From Bradyrhizobium sp. SRS-191 (GTDB lineage Bacteria > Pseudomonadota > Alphaproteobacteria > Rhizobiales > Xanthobacteraceae): a stretch of 64,000 bases of DNA. Where the stretch lies: contig NZ_JANBVS010000028.1 of assembly GCF_024586915.1 (NCBI RefSeq), forward strand, positions 1-64,000, given 5' to 3'. The position numbers were made by a program, and so were the translations under genes. Positions 33,010 to 43,996 of this stretch are shown one piece after another. The notes beneath the pieces are model-generated. The model saw nothing but the letters and a program-made list of their open reading frames with translations. It made no database searches and was not told the origin of the DNA. Each line of letters starts with the position of its first letter. Within the stretch, counting starts at the first letter, position 1.

Positions 33010-35313
33010 ATGGTTGCGAGTCATGTCGCCACCAATCGAGGACGCATGGCTGCCGCGATCGTGGCCGTCATTGTCGCGCTCTGCATGATCGCAGCGCCGC
33101 GCACGGCGCATGCGGCCGGCGATCTCGCGAACTATCTGTCGAAGATCACGCCGGGCTCGTTCTTCCCCGACGCGGATCGCTTCGGCGCGCCGCAAGGCGA
33201 GCCGCCGATCGCACCGGTCTATCGCGCCGATCAGCTCAAGGGCTACGTCTATCTCAACTCCGATTTCGCCAATGCGGTCGGCTACTCCGGCAAGCCGATC
33301 CATATTCTCGTCGGCATTGATCCGAAGGGCGTGATCACCGGGCTGAAGCTGGTCGATCACAAGGAACCGATCGTGCTGATCGGCATTCCCGAGCCGCGCA
33401 TCGTCGCCGCGCTGAACGGCCTGCTCGGCAAGGACATGACGCCGATCGCGCAAGGCGCGGAGCATCCGCCGCAGGCCGACATCGTCTCCGGCGCGACCGT
33501 CACCGTGCTGGTGATGCATGACAGCATCGTACGCTCGGCGAGCCGCCTGATCCGCAGCGGCCGCATCGGCGCCGCCGGCGCGGGAGCAGCGGCTGCCGCG
33601 CAGCCCAGCGTGATCAAGACGATCGATCCCGACAAGAGCGAGATCCGCGACTGGGCCAGCCTGCTCGGCGACGGCTCGGTGCGGCGGCTGCATCTAAGCA
33701 TCGGCGACGTCAACGACGCGTTCGCGAAGTCGGGCAACGCAGCGGCCGCGCAAAATCCGGAGCCGGGCAGCGCGGACGACACCTTCATCGATCTCTATGT
33801 CGCGCTCGCCAGCGTGCCGACGATCGGCCGTAGCCTGCTCGGCGACGACGGCTATCAGCGACTCAAGGCCCGGCTGCAGCCGGGGCAGCAGGCGGTCATC
33901 GTCGCCGGCGACGGCGCCTATTCGTTCAAGGGCTCGGCCTATGTCCGCGGCGGCATCTTCGATCGCATCGAGGTGCTGCAGGAAGGGTCGAGCACGCGGT
34001 TCCGCGACAAGAACCATACACGCCTCGGTGAGCTGAATGCCGCGGGCGCCCCTGACCTGCGCGAGATCGGGCTGTTCGTCACGCCGCCCGAATTCACGCT
34101 CGATCCGACCGAGCCCTGGCAGCTGCAGCTTCTGGTGCAGCGGGCCACCGGCAGCCGCGACAAGGCGTTCCTCACCTTCGACCTCAACTACACGCTGCCC
34201 GACGTCTATCTGAAGCGGGAGACGCGCCCTGCCGTTCCCGTAGCGAAGACGCCCGCGGCACAGCCCGCAGCGGCGACGACGACGCAAACCTCGGCAGACG
34301 AGACGGAGGAGCCGCTGTGGATGCGCATCTGGCGCACGCAGACCGTCAACATCGGCATCACCGCTGTCGCTCTCGCGGTCCTCACCGCTATCTTCTTCTT
34401 TCAGAATGTGCTGGTGCGCCGTGCGCAACTCTACACCTGGGTGCGACGCGCCTATCTCTTATTCGTCCTGGTCTGGCTCGGCTGGTACGCAAACGCCCAG
34501 CTCTCCGTCGTCAACGTCGTCACCTTCACCAATTCGCTGCTGACCGGCTTCCATTGGGAGTTCTTCCTCGCAGCTCCCCTGATCTTCATCCTGTGGGCCG
34601 CCACGGCGGCAGGTCTGCTGTTCTGGGGCCGCGGGCCGTTCTGCGGCTGGCTGTGCCCGTTCGGGGCGCTGCAGGAGCTGACCAACACGGTGGCGAAGTT
34701 GCTGAAGGTGCCGCAGATCACCGTGCCATGGGGCCTGCACGAGCGGCTCTGGCCGATCAAATACATCATCTTCCTCGGCCTTTTCGGCCTGTCGCTGTAT
34801 TCAGTGGCGCTGGCCGAGCAGGTCGCCGAGGTCGAGCCGTTCAAGACCGCGATCATCCTGAAATTCGCGCGCGGCTGGCCGTTCGTCCTGTATGCCGTCG
34901 CCCTGCTCGGCATCGGCCTGTTCATCGAGCGCTTCTTCTGCCGCTACCTGTGTCCGCTCGGCGCCGCGCTTGCCATTCCCGGCCGCATCCGCACCTTCGA
35001 ATGGCTGCGGCGCTGGAAGGAATGCGGCTCGCCCTGCCAGCGCTGCGCCAAGGAATGTCCGGTGCAGTCGATCCATCCCGAGGGGCATATCAACGTCAAT
35101 GAATGCATCTACTGCATGCATTGCCAGGAGCTCTATTACGACGACCACCGCTGCCCGCACATGATCCAGGTCCGGCTCAAGCGCGAGAAGTTCGAGGCGA
35201 TGTCGTCGCCCACGATGCGTGCCCCAAAGGCCGGCCCGAAGACGCTCATCACCCATGCCGGCCAGCCGCTCACGGCGCCCGCTCAATCCCCCGATCTCAA
35301 TCGCCCATCATAA
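33010..35313 (+). CDS. nosR: NosR, membrane flavo-iron-sulfur protein for N2O reduction
   Basis: This 767-residue electron-transfer protein is needed to sustain nitrous oxide reductase activity. An N-terminal signal or membrane helix is followed by a periplasmic FMN-binding domain with the flavinylation motif SGATVTV (about residue 162) and a second periplasmic part ending near 430. At least five membrane helices (about 445-660) carry two CxxxCP motifs (CGWLCPFG and CRYLCPLG). The cytoplasmic end holds two 4Fe-4S sets (CQRCAKECP and [18 protein letters not shown]). The GAGGTGAT ribosome-binding site fits the ATG at 33010. It is the first gene of nosRZDFYLX; nosZ starts 10 bases after its stop. 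Confidence 0.96.
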   Translation: MVASHVATNRGRMAAAIVAVIVALCMIAAPRTAHAAGDLANYLSKITPGSFFPDADRFGAPQGEPPIAPVYRADQLKGYVYLNSDFANAVGYSGKPIHILVGIDPKGVITGLKLVDHKEPIVLIGIPEPRIVAALNGLLGKDMTPIAQGAEHPPQADIVSGATVTVLVMHDSIVRSASRLIRSGRIGAAGAGAAAAAQPSVIKTIDPDKSEIRDWASLLGDGSVRRLHLSIGDVNDAFAKSGNAAAAQNPEPGSADDTFIDLYVALASVPTIGRSLLGDDGYQRLKARLQPGQQAVIVAGDGAYSFKGSAYVRGGIFDRIEVLQEGSSTRFRDKNHTRLGELNAAGAPDLREIGLFVTPPEFTLDPTEPWQLQLLVQRATGSRDKAFLTFDLNYTLPDVYLKRETRPAVPVAKTPAAQPAAATTTQTSADETEEPLWMRIWRTQTVNIGITAVALAVLTAIFFFQNVLVRRAQLYTWVRRAYLLFVLVWLGWYANAQLSVVNVVTFTNSLLTGFHWEFFLAAPLIFILWAATAAGLLFWGRGPFCGWLCPFGALQELTNTVAKLLKVPQITVPWGLHERLWPIKYIIFLGLFGLSLYSVALAEQVAEVEPFKTAIILKFARGWPFVLYAVALLGIGLFIERFFCRYLCPLGAALAIPGRIRTFEWLRRWKECGSPCQRCAKECPVQSIHPEGHINVNECIYCMHCQELYYDDHRCPHMIQVRLKREKFEAMSSPTMRAPKAGPKTLITHAGQPLTAPAQSPDLNRPS

Positions 35314-35323
35314 GGAGACGACG

Positions 35324-37243
35324 ATGGCGCACGACGACGACCAGAACAAACTCAGCCGCCGGCAGATCGTCGGTACGGCCGCGCTCGGCGCAGCCGGCGT
35401 GGCCGGCGGCATCGGCCTCGGCAAGAGCCTCGAGACCACGCCGGCCGCGGCACAGCCGCGCCCCGCGCAGAACAAGGCCGAGGTCGCGCCCGGCCAGCTC
35501 GACGAATACTACGTGTTCTTTTCCTCGGGCCAGACCGGCGAGCTGCGCATCGTCGGCATGCCCTCGATGCGCGAGCTGATGCGGATTCCCGTGTTCAACC
35601 GCTGCAGCGCCACCGGCTGGGGCCAGACCAACGAGAGCCGCAAGATCATGACCGAGGGCCTGCTGCCGGAGACGCGCGAGCGGCTCAAGGACAGGCTCGG
35701 CATCTGGATGAACGGCGACACCCACCATCCGCACATGTCGTTCACCAACGGCACCTATGACGGCCGCTACATCTTCATCAACGACAAGGCCAACACCCGC
35801 CTCGCCCGCATCCGCACCGACGTGATGAAGTGCGACAAGATCATCGAGCTGCCGAACCAGTACACCATCCACGGCATGCGGCCGCAGAAATTCCCGCGCA
35901 CCGGCTACCTGTTCTGCAACGGCGAGTATGAGGTGCCGTTGCCGAACGACGGCAAGGTGCTCGACGACAAGTCGAAATACTGGTCGATGTTCTCGGCGGT
36001 CGACGGCGACACCATGAAGGTCGCCTGGCAGGTGATCGTCGACGGCAATCTCGACAACACCGATTGCGACTACCAGGGCAAATACGCTTTCGCGACCTGC
36101 TACAATTCCGAGAAGGGCGTGACGCTGGCCGAGATGACGGCGAGCGAGCAGGACTGGGTGACGATCTTCAACATCAAGCGCATCGAGGAAGCCGTCAAGA
36201 AGGGCGACTTCAAGGAGATGAACGGCGTTCCCGTCATCGACGGCCGCAAGGGCTCGCCCTACACCCGCTATGTGCCGGTCTCCAATAGCCCGCACGGCCT
36301 CAACACCGCGCCCGACGGCATTCATGTCGTCGCCAACGGCAAGCTGGCGCCGACCGTGACCGTCATGGACGTCCGCCTGATCGACGGCCTGTTCGACGAC
36401 AAGATCAAGCCGCGCGACATCGTCGTCGCCGAGCCGGAGCTCGGCCTCGGCCCGCTGCACACCGCCTTCGACGGCCGCGGCAACGCCTATACCACGCTGT
36501 TTCTCGACAGCCAGGTCTGCAAATGGAGCCTCGATCTCGCCAAGCGCGCCTTCAAGGGCGAGAAGGTCAACCCGATCATCCAGAAGCTCGACGTCCAGTA
36601 TCAGCCGGGCCACAACCACGCCTCGATGGGCGAGACCCGCGAGGCCGACGGCAAATGGCTGCTGTCGCTGAACAAGTTCTCCAAGGACCGCTTCCTGAAC
36701 GTCGGCCCACTCAAGCCGGAGAATGATCAGCTGATCGACATCTCCGGCGACAAGATGGAGCTGGTGCATGACGGCCCGAGCTTCGCCGAGCCGCATGACG
36801 CCGTGATCGTGCACCGCTCCAAGCTCGAGGGCCGTGTGACCTCGATCTGGAAGCGCGACGACCCGTTCTTCGCCGACGCCCGCAAGCAGGCGGCGGCCGA
36901 CGGTGTCACGCTGGAGAGCGACGCCAAGGTCATCCGCGACGGCAACAAGGTGCGCGTCTACATGTGGTCCAGCGCGCCGGCCTATGCGCTCGAGAAGTTC
37001 GAGGTCAAGCAGGGCGACGAGGTGACGGTCTATGTCACCAATATCGACGACGTCGAGGACCTCGTGCACGGCTTCTGCATCGTCAACTACGGTGTCAATA
37101 TGGAGATCGATCCGCAGCAGACCTCGTCGGTGACGTTCATCGCCGACAAGCCCGGCGTCTACTGGTATTTCTGCACATGGTTCTGCCACGCCATGCACAT
37201 GGAAATGCGCGGCCGCATGCTGGTCTCGCCGCGGAACGCCTGA
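35324..37243 (+). CDS. nosZ: Nitrous oxide reductase NosZ
   Basis: This is the 639-residue periplasmic copper enzyme that reduces N2O to N2. The N-terminus is a twin-arginine signal ([20 protein letters not shown]), typical of clade I NosZ. The beta-propeller contains CuZ ligands such as DTHHPHMSF. The C-terminal cupredoxin domain has the CuA site [12 protein letters not shown], with two Cys, His and Met. AAGGAGACGACG precedes the ATG at 35324. Length and all visible metal ligands are normal, so the protein should be active. Confidence 0.98.
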   Translation: MAHDDDQNKLSRRQIVGTAALGAAGVAGGIGLGKSLETTPAAAQPRPAQNKAEVAPGQLDEYYVFFSSGQTGELRIVGMPSMRELMRIPVFNRCSATGWGQTNESRKIMTEGLLPETRERLKDRLGIWMNGDTHHPHMSFTNGTYDGRYIFINDKANTRLARIRTDVMKCDKIIELPNQYTIHGMRPQKFPRTGYLFCNGEYEVPLPNDGKVLDDKSKYWSMFSAVDGDTMKVAWQVIVDGNLDNTDCDYQGKYAFATCYNSEKGVTLAEMTASEQDWVTIFNIKRIEEAVKKGDFKEMNGVPVIDGRKGSPYTRYVPVSNSPHGLNTAPDGIHVVANGKLAPTVTVMDVRLIDGLFDDKIKPRDIVVAEPELGLGPLHTAFDGRGNAYTTLFLDSQVCKWSLDLAKRAFKGEKVNPIIQKLDVQYQPGHNHASMGETREADGKWLLSLNKFSKDRFLNVGPLKPENDQLIDISGDKMELVHDGPSFAEPHDAVIVHRSKLEGRVTSIWKRDDPFFADARKQAAADGVTLESDAKVIRDGNKVRVYMWSSAPAYALEKFEVKQGDEVTVYVTNIDDVEDLVHGFCIVNYGVNMEIDPQQTSSVTFIADKPGVYWYFCTWFCHAMHMEMRGRMLVSPRNA

Positions 37244-37245
37244 CG

Positions 37246-38649
37246 ATGCGGCGAATGCGCCATATCACGACATGGGGGCTGGCGGCGGTTCTCGCCGCCG
37301 GCCTCGCCTTGCCTGCTCGCGCGGCAAAGCTCCAGGTCACAGCCGATACCAATGACCTGCAAGGCGGGCTCGATCGTGCCGATGACGGTGACGAGATTTC
37401 GCTGGCCGATGGAGCGTATCGCGGGCCGCTGCGCATCACGCACAGCATCACCCTGACCGGCTCTCCAGGGACAGTGATTACCGGTGACGGTCAGAGCAGC
37501 GTCATCACCGTGACCGCGCCGGGCACAATCATCCGCGGCCTGACGATCCGTGGCTCGGGCCGCTCGCTGGAGCAGATGAATTCCGGTGTGTTCGTCGAAC
37601 AGGCCGCGCACGACACGCTGATCGAGAACAATCACATCGACGGCAATCTGTTCGGCGTCTACCTGCATGGCTCGGCCAACGCGCTTGTGCGCCATAACAG
37701 CATCATCGGCCTGCGCACGACGCATCCCGGCGGCACAGGCAACGGCGTCTCGGTGTGGAACGCGCCGGGCGCCAAGGTGATCGACAACGACATCCGCTAC
37801 GGCCGCGATGGCGTGTTCGCCATCACCAGCCGCAACAACATTTTCAGCCGCAATCGCTTCAGCGATCTGCGCTTCGCGGTCCACTACATGTACGCCAATG
37901 ACGGCGAGATCACCGGCAATGTCTCGACCCGCAACATCATCGGCTATGCGCTGATGTTCTCCAAGAATCTGGTGGTGAAGGACAACGTCTCGGATCATGA
38001 CCGCGACCGCGGCATGCTGTTCAATGCGACCAACGGCTCGCAGATCTCGGGCAACAGCGTCATCGGCGGGTTGCAGCCGGCAGAGCGCTGGGCCACCGCC
38101 GAGAATCGCGGCTCCGACGAAGGCGTGCCGCAGACCGAGACGCGCGCGGTCGCGCCGACCAGCGGCCTTCGCCCAGGTCTTGAGAAACCTGGTCCGGAGA
38201 AATGCGTGTTCGTCTACAACACCAACAACAACCGCATCACCGACAACTGGTTCGAGGGCTGCGAGATCGGCGTGCATTTCACCGCGGGCTCCGAGGGCAA
38301 CGACATCCGTGGCAACGCCTTCGTCAACAATGCCAGCCAGATCAAATATGTCGGCACCCGGCATCTCGACTGGTCGAAAAACGGCCGCGGCAATTACTGG
38401 AGCGACAATCCCGGCTTCGACCTCAATGGCGACGGCGTCGCCGACACCGCCTACCGGCCGAACGACCTGTTCGACCGCGTGCTGTGGACGGCGCCGGCCG
38501 CGAAGGTGCTGGTCAACAGTCCGGCCGTGCAGGTGATCCGCTGGGCGCAGGCGCAATTCCCGGCGATCCTGCCCGGCGGCGTCGTCGACAGCCATCCGCT
38601 GATGTCGCCGCCAGCGCGCCGCACCGCTGCAGGGAGCACGCCCCGATGA
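37246..38649 (+). CDS. nosD: NosD, periplasmic copper-site maturation protein
   Basis: This is a 467-residue exported right-handed beta-helix protein required with NosFY to assemble the CuZ centre of NosZ. The signal peptide (GLAAVLAAGLALPARAA) is followed by repeated short PbH1-type units, seen as recurring NxI-x-N-x-F/G patterns such as VIDNDIRYG, NIFSRNRF and DGEITGNVS. The start at 37246 is 2 bases after the nosZ stop. Its stop overlaps the nosF start by 4 bases (ATGA). Confidence 0.95.
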   Translation: MRRMRHITTWGLAAVLAAGLALPARAAKLQVTADTNDLQGGLDRADDGDEISLADGAYRGPLRITHSITLTGSPGTVITGDGQSSVITVTAPGTIIRGLTIRGSGRSLEQMNSGVFVEQAAHDTLIENNHIDGNLFGVYLHGSANALVRHNSIIGLRTTHPGGTGNGVSVWNAPGAKVIDNDIRYGRDGVFAITSRNNIFSRNRFSDLRFAVHYMYANDGEITGNVSTRNIIGYALMFSKNLVVKDNVSDHDRDRGMLFNATNGSQISGNSVIGGLQPAERWATAENRGSDEGVPQTETRAVAPTSGLRPGLEKPGPEKCVFVYNTNNNRITDNWFEGCEIGVHFTAGSEGNDIRGNAFVNNASQIKYVGTRHLDWSKNGRGNYWSDNPGFDLNGDGVADTAYRPNDLFDRVLWTAPAAKVLVNSPAVQVIRWAQAQFPAILPGGVVDSHPLMSPPARRTAAGSTPR

Positions 38650-39566
38650 GCGCGACCGTTCATATCGCCGATGTCGTGAAGCACTACGGCAAGGTGGAAG
38701 CCGTGAAGGGTGTGTCGTTCGATCTCGCTGAGGGCGAGATGGTGGCGCTGATCGGCCACAACGGCGCCGGCAAGACCACGCTGATGAAGATGATGCTCGG
38801 TCTGATCCGTCCGACCCACGGCCAAATCAGCGTGCTCGGCGAGAATCCCGCCGCTGGTGAGTTCTCCTCGCGGCGCCAGCTCGGCTACCTGCCGGAGAAT
38901 GTCGCGTTCGACGCTGCCCTCACCGGCCGTGAGACGCAGGCATTCTATGCCCGACTCAAGCGCGAGCCGGTCAAGGATTCGCTGGCGCTGCTCGATGTCG
39001 TCGGCCTCGGCGAGGCCGCGAAGCGCCGGGTCAACACCTATTCCAAGGGCATGCGCCAGCGCCTCGGCCTGGCGCAGGCGCTGATCGGCCGGCCGCGCGT
39101 GCTGCTGCTCGACGAGCCGACCACCGGCCTCGACCCGGAGCTGCGCCAGACCTTCTACGATGTCATTCAGAGGCTCGCGGCCGAGGGCACCACCGTGCTG
39201 CTGTCCTCCCACGCGCTGACCGAGCTGGAAGAGCGCGCCGGTCGCGTCATCATCATGAACCGCGGCCTCAAGGTCGCCGACGGCACGCTCGACGAGCTCC
39301 GTCGCCTTGCGCGGCTGCCGACGCGGATCCGGGTCAAGGTCGCCGACCTGCCGACGTCGGGCGCACCGGCCTGGCTGCCCACCGCCACGTCCTATCGCCG
39401 GATCAACGGCCACATCGTCGAGATCGACGCGGCGCCGGACGAGAAGATCGATCTGCTGCGACGCGCGACCGCCGACGGCAACAGCGTGCAGGACCTCGAG
39501 CTCATTCCGCCCAATCTCGACGAACTCTATGCGCACTTCCTGCGCCACGCGGAGCGGACGCAATGA
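38646..39566 (+). CDS. nosF: NosF, ABC transporter ATPase for NosZ maturation
   Basis: This 306-residue cytoplasmic ATPase pairs with the membrane protein NosY. Walker A is GHNGAGKTT (about 38-46), the signature is TYSKGMRQR, and Walker B is VLLLDEPTTGLD, followed by the switch His in SSHALTE. The NosDFY complex delivers sulfur or copper cargo for the CuZ cluster, as known for the family. ATGA overlaps with both nosD and nosY show tight coupling. Confidence 0.96.
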   Translation: MSATVHIADVVKHYGKVEAVKGVSFDLAEGEMVALIGHNGAGKTTLMKMMLGLIRPTHGQISVLGENPAAGEFSSRRQLGYLPENVAFDAALTGRETQAFYARLKREPVKDSLALLDVVGLGEAAKRRVNTYSKGMRQRLGLAQALIGRPRVLLLDEPTTGLDPELRQTFYDVIQRLAAEGTTVLLSSHALTELEERAGRVIIMNRGLKVADGTLDELRRLARLPTRIRVKVADLPTSGAPAWLPTATSYRRINGHIVEIDAAPDEKIDLLRRATADGNSVQDLELIPPNLDELYAHFLRHAERTQ

Positions 39567-40393
39567 ACAGTCTGATCACCATCGCCGCCAAGGAAATCCA
39601 GCAGGCCATCCGCAATCGCTGGGTGCTCGCCGCGACCCTGTTGCTCTCCGGGCTTTCGCTGTCGCTGACCTTCCTCGGCAGCGCGCCCACCGGCACCGTC
39701 GGCGCCCGCGCGCTCGATGTCGTCATCGTCAGCCTGTCGAGCCTGACGATCTTCCTGATCCCGTTGATCGCGCTGCTGATCGCGCATGACGCCATCGTCG
39801 GCGACATGGAGCGCGGCACCATGCTGCTGCTGCTGAGCTACCCCGTGGCGCGCTGGCAGGTGCTGCTCGGCAAGTTCCTCGGCCATCTCGCCGTGCTCGC
39901 CTTCGCCACGTGCCTCGGCTATGGCGCCGCGGCCGTGGCGCTGCTGATCACCGGCAGCAGCTTCGATGCCGAGGGCCTCGCCGCCTTCGCCGCGATGATC
40001 GGCTCGTCCGTCTTGCTCGGCGCGGTGTTCGTGGCGATCGGCTATCTCGTCAGCGCTGTCGTCCGTGACCGCGGCACCGCCGCCGGGCTGTGCATCGGGC
40101 TGTGGCTCGTGCTGGTGCTGATCTACGACATGGCGCTGCTCGGCGTGCTGGTGCTGGATCAGGGCCGCAACATCTCCGGCGGCGTGCTCAGCGCGCTGCT
40201 GCTGCTCAACCCGGCCGACGCCTACCGGCTGTTCAACCTCACCGGCTTCGCCAATGTCAGCCTGTTCTCCGGCATGGCCGGGCTCGCCGCCAGCAGCACG
40301 CTGTCGGTGCAGGCGCTGCTCACCGCGCTCGTGCTGTGGACCGTGGTCCCCCTTGCCGGCGCCACGCTGGCCTTTTCCCGGAGGGAGCTATGA
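39563..40393 (+). CDS. nosY: NosY, ABC transporter permease for NosZ maturation
   Basis: This is a 276-residue inner-membrane protein with about six helices; the first lies at residues 22-40 and the last ends near 270. The ABC-2-type features include DMERGTMLLLLSYPV after the second helix, a segment typical of NosY. It forms the transporter with NosF. It overlaps nosF by 4 bases and nosL by 4 bases. Confidence 0.95.
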   Translation: MNSLITIAAKEIQQAIRNRWVLAATLLLSGLSLSLTFLGSAPTGTVGARALDVVIVSLSSLTIFLIPLIALLIAHDAIVGDMERGTMLLLLSYPVARWQVLLGKFLGHLAVLAFATCLGYGAAAVALLITGSSFDAEGLAAFAAMIGSSVLLGAVFVAIGYLVSAVVRDRGTAAGLCIGLWLVLVLIYDMALLGVLVLDQGRNISGGVLSALLLLNPADAYRLFNLTGFANVSLFSGMAGLAASSTLSVQALLTALVLWTVVPLAGATLAFSRREL

Positions 40394-40932
40394 AACGCCT
40401 CGCTTTCGCCTGCGCGCTCGTTGCCGCTTTCGTCCTCACGGGCTGCAACGAGAAGCAGGCCGCCGCGCCGCCGCCGCCGATCAAGCTGACCCAACAGGCG
40501 ATCGGACATTATTGCGGCATGAACCTGCTCGAGCATTCCGGCCCCAAGGGGCAGATCTTCGCCGCCAGCCTGATCGAGCCGGTGTGGTTCTCCTCGGCGC
40601 GCGACGCCATCGCCTTCACGATGCTGCCCGACGAGCCGAAGGACATCCAGGCGATCTACGTCTCCGACATGGGTAAGGCCGCGAGCTGGGACAATCCTGG
40701 CGCGGACAATTGGATCGAGGCCCGCAAGGCGCTGTTCGTGATCGGTAGCCGACTCAAGAGCGGCATGGGCAGCGACGAGGCGGTGCCGTTCTCGGAACGA
40801 TCAGCGGCGGAGCGCTTCGCCGCCGAGCATGGCGGCCGCGTCGTCAGCTTCGGCGATGTGCCGCGCGACTACGTGCTGAGCTCGGAGGAGAGCGCCAGCG
40901 CGGCCGAGTCGGACGCAGGGAAGACGAATTGA
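40390..40932 (+). CDS. nosL: NosL, copper-binding lipoprotein
   Basis: This is a 180-residue outer- or inner-membrane-anchored lipoprotein that supplies Cu(I) to apo-NosZ. The signal ends in the lipobox LTGC, with lipidated Cys19. The copper-binding region HYCGMNLLEHSGPKGQIF follows at about 39-56, with Cys and Met ligands, and YVSDMGKA with a further Met comes later. The ATG at 40390 overlaps the nosY stop. Confidence 0.94.
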   Translation: MKRLAFACALVAAFVLTGCNEKQAAAPPPPIKLTQQAIGHYCGMNLLEHSGPKGQIFAASLIEPVWFSSARDAIAFTMLPDEPKDIQAIYVSDMGKAASWDNPGADNWIEARKALFVIGSRLKSGMGSDEAVPFSERSAAERFAAEHGGRVVSFGDVPRDYVLSSEESASAAESDAGKTN

Positions 40933-40942
40933 GGTGGCCGTC

Positions 40943-41941
40943 ATGACACAGCATCTCTCGCGCCGCCGCTTCATCCAGATCAGTGCTGCGGTGGCCGGCC
41001 TCTCGATCGCTTCGCTCGGCACGCCTCGCGCCAAGGCCGACACGGGTCTGGTCGAATGGCGCGGCACCTTGCTCGGCGCCGTCGCGACCATCAAGCTGCA
41101 CCATGGGGATCGCCGGGAGGCGGAGCGGCTGATCGCGCTGTCGATCACCGAGGCACGCCGGCTGGAGCGGCTGTTCAGCCTGTACCTGACGGACTCGGCC
41201 CTGGTCGCATTGAACCGCACGGGTGTGCTGCTCGATCCCGCTCCGGAGCTGCTCGACATCCTCGCGCGCTCGAAGCGCTACGCGGAGCTGACGGATGGGC
41301 GCTTCGACCCGACGGTGCAGCCGCTGTGGACGTTGTACGCCGATCACTTCTCGCGGCCCGATGCAAATCCAAACGGCCCGCCACAACAGGCCGTGCGCGA
41401 TGCGCTGGCGCGCATAGGCTACCGCAAGCTCTCGATCGATCGTGATCGTGTCGTCATGCCCCGCGGCACGACGCTGACCCTGAATGGCATCGCGCAAGGC
41501 TATGTCACTGACAAGGTCGTCGACCTCCTGCGGAGCCAAGGCGTGCAGCAGAGCCTCGTCGATATGGGCGAGGCCCGCGCGATCGGACCACGTCCGGACG
41601 GGCAGCCCTGGGACGTCGCCATCGAGGATCCGGAACAGACCGGACGCACCGCCGCGATGCTGCCGATCGTCGACCGCGCCGTCTCGACGTCGGGCGCCTA
41701 CGGGTTCCGTTTCGACCCGCAAGGCCGCTTCAACCATCTGTTCGATCCGCACGACGGCGGCTGCGCGCAGCGCTACCGCAGCGTGACGACGGTGGCGGCC
41801 AACGCCACCGTGGCCGACGCTCTATCGACCGCCTTCAGCCTGATGGCGCCGTCCGAGATCAGCGCCTTGTTACCGCGCTCCGGGATCGAACGCGTGCACT
41901 TGATCGACTCCGACGGAGCGGCCGTCGATCTCGTCGCCTAA
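40943..41941 (+). CDS. nosX: NosX, FAD:protein FMN transferase (ApbE family)
   Basis: This is a 332-residue periplasmic flavinyltransferase that covalently attaches FMN to the Thr of the SGAT motif of NosR. The twin-arginine signal (SRRRFIQISAAVAGLS) is followed by the ApbE domain, with RFDPTVQPLW, LTLNGIAQGYVTDKV and VDMGEARAIG. The C-terminal VSTSGAYG-to-HLFDPHDGG region corresponds to the metal and FAD site. GAGGTGG at 40931 is 5 bases before the ATG at 40943, so the upstream GTG was rejected. It is the last gene of the nos operon. Confidence 0.94.
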   Translation: MTQHLSRRRFIQISAAVAGLSIASLGTPRAKADTGLVEWRGTLLGAVATIKLHHGDRREAERLIALSITEARRLERLFSLYLTDSALVALNRTGVLLDPAPELLDILARSKRYAELTDGRFDPTVQPLWTLYADHFSRPDANPNGPPQQAVRDALARIGYRKLSIDRDRVVMPRGTTLTLNGIAQGYVTDKVVDLLRSQGVQQSLVDMGEARAIGPRPDGQPWDVAIEDPEQTGRTAAMLPIVDRAVSTSGAYGFRFDPQGRFNHLFDPHDGGCAQRYRSVTTVAANATVADALSTAFSLMAPSEISALLPRSGIERVHLIDSDGAAVDLVA

Positions 41942-42220
41942 GCGCGTCAATCGCGCCAACTTGAAGTCGCTATTGCCAGGCGTTCTGCGGACGAGGATGT
42001 CGTCACGCACGCCACGTGCAGCCGCGCGCTGCGGCGCACTATTTGTCCGCGCCGTTGGCGGGGCCGGCCGCGCACCTGGAACCGGTCGCCCACGCCGCTT
42101 CCTTGTTAGTTCAAGCACCAACATGAATTCTCGTTAAACTGGCAACGTTTGCCGTCACGGTACGTTTGATGGACAGCAGCAGCGCCGCTCTCCCGCCATA
42201 TCTGATCGAGGATCACGTCC

Positions 42221-43996
42221 ATGAACGTCAGCGAATTCGTTTGGCACCGCCTGTCCGAATGGGGTCTCCACCGTGTCTACGGATATCCCGGTGACGGTGT
42301 CGGCGGACTGGATGTTGCGCTCGACAAGGCAAAGGACGTGATGAACTACGTCCAGGTGCGGCACGAGGAGATGGCGGCGTTCATGGCCTCCGCGCATGCC
42401 AAGTTCACCGGCCAAGTCGGGCTCTGCTACGCGACGTCGGGGCCCGGCGCGATCCATCTGCTCAACGGGCTCTACGATGCGAAGATGGATCACGTCCCCG
42501 TGGTCGCGCTGGTCGGCCAGGCTGCGCGAGCCTCGATCGGCGCAAGCTATCAGCAGGAGGTCGATCTCAAGACGCTGTTCAAGGACGTCGCCGAATATGT
42601 GGAACAGGCGACCGTGCCGGAGCAGGTCCGCCATCTCGTCGATCGCGCTGTGCGGATCGCGCATACAAGGCGCGCCGTAACCTGCATCATCCTTCCGAAG
42701 GACCTGCAGGAGATGGAGTATGAGGATCCCCCGCTCAAGCATGGCACCACGCATACGGGCCTCGGCTACGCCGCACCCGCACTGGTTCCGGACGATGCGC
42801 AGCTGCGCGCGGCGGCGGAGGTCCTGAACGGCGGGCGCAAGGTCGCGATGCTCATCGGCGCCGGCGCGCTCGACGCCACCGACGAGGTCATTGCGGCGGC
42901 CGAGCGGCTGCAGGCCGGGGTTGCGAAAGCGCTGCTCGGCAAGGCCGCGCTCCCCGACGATCTGCCGTTCGTGACCGGCTCGATCGGCCTGCTCGGCACC
43001 GAGCCGAGCTGGGACATGATGAAGTCGTGCGACACCTTCCTGATGGTCGGCTCTGCATTTCCTTACAGCGAGTTCCTGCCGAAGCCCGGCGATGCGCGCG
43101 GCGTGCAGATCGACATCGACGGCACCAGGCTCAGCCTGCGCTATCCGATGGAGGTCAATCTCGTCGGCGACAGCGCGGCGACGTTGCGGGCGCTGCTGCC
43201 GCTGCTCGAGCAGAAGCCGAAGGACAGCTGGCGCAGCGGCATCGAGGACGGCGTGCGCGACTGGTGGAAGAAATTGGAGCGGCGCGCGATGGATTCGGCC
43301 GATCCGCTCAATCCGCAGCGCGTGTTCTGGGAGCTGTCGCCGCGGCTGCCGGACAACGCGATCATCACCGCCGATTCCGGCTCGGCCGCCAACTGGTATG
43401 CGCGCGATCTGAAGATGCGGCGCGGCATGAAGGCTTCGCTCTCCGGAGGCCTCGCCTCGCTCGGCGCCGGAACGCCCTATGCGCTGGCCGCGAAGATGGC
43501 CTATCCCGAGCGCACCGTGATCGCCTGCATGGGCGACGGCGCGATGCAGATGAACGGGCTGAACGTGATGATCACGATCGGCAAATATTGGCGCGAGTGG
43601 AGCAATCCGCGCCTCATCGTGCTCGTGCTCAACAACCGCGATCTCAACCAGGTGACCTGGGAGGAGCGTATCCAGCTCGGCACCGGCAAGACGCTCTCGA
43701 CCCAGAGCATCCCGGATTTCTCCTATCACCGCTATGCCGAGCTGATCGGACTCAAGGGCATCTTCGTCGACGATCCCGATCACGTCGGCGCCGCCTGGGA
43801 CGAAGCGCTTGCGGCCGACCGTCCCGTCATCCTCGAGGCCTATACCGATCCGAACGTGCCTCCATTGCCGCCGCATATCACGCTGAAGGACGCCAAGAAC
43901 TTCATCAGCATGATTCCGTCGGAGCCGGAGCTCGGCAGCGTGCTCAAGAACAGCGCCAAGGAGCTCGTCACCAGCATCCTGCCAGGGAAAGACTGA
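42221..43996 (+). CDS. Thiamine-diphosphate-dependent enzyme, pyruvate oxidase / acetolactate synthase-like
   Basis: This 591-residue cytoplasmic enzyme has three domains. The Pyr domain holds the catalytic Glu49 (VRHEEMAAF), a central domain spans about 190-330, and the PP domain has the ThDP-Mg motif GDGAMQMNGLNVM...NNRDLNQ. It is closest by eye to pyruvate oxidase (PoxB)-like proteins of unknown substrate in proteobacteria. It is the first gene of a five-gene run to 48433, and its stop overlaps the next start by one base (TGATG). A 2-oxoacid or 2-hydroxyacid-derived substrate in sugar-acid metabolism is inferred from its neighbours. Confidence 0.85.
   Translation: MNVSEFVWHRLSEWGLHRVYGYPGDGVGGLDVALDKAKDVMNYVQVRHEEMAAFMASAHAKFTGQVGLCYATSGPGAIHLLNGLYDAKMDHVPVVALVGQAARASIGASYQQEVDLKTLFKDVAEYVEQATVPEQVRHLVDRAVRIAHTRRAVTCIILPKDLQEMEYEDPPLKHGTTHTGLGYAAPALVPDDAQLRAAAEVLNGGRKVAMLIGAGALDATDEVIAAAERLQAGVAKALLGKAALPDDLPFVTGSIGLLGTEPSWDMMKSCDTFLMVGSAFPYSEFLPKPGDARGVQIDIDGTRLSLRYPMEVNLVGDSAATLRALLPLLEQKPKDSWRSGIEDGVRDWWKKLERRAMDSADPLNPQRVFWELSPRLPDNAIITADSGSAANWYARDLKMRRGMKASLSGGLASLGAGTPYALAAKMAYPERTVIACMGDGAMQMNGLNVMITIGKYWREWSNPRLIVLVLNNRDLNQVTWEERIQLGTGKTLSTQSIPDFSYHRYAELIGLKGIFVDDPDHVGAAWDEALAADRPVILEAYTDPNVPPLPPHITLKDAKNFISMIPSEPELGSVLKNSAKELVTSILPGKD

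Noticed and set aside
35297-37198. Minus-strand frame of 633 codons opposite nosZ
   Set aside because: nosZ is complete with all copper ligands, and the antisense product has no recognisable domain.
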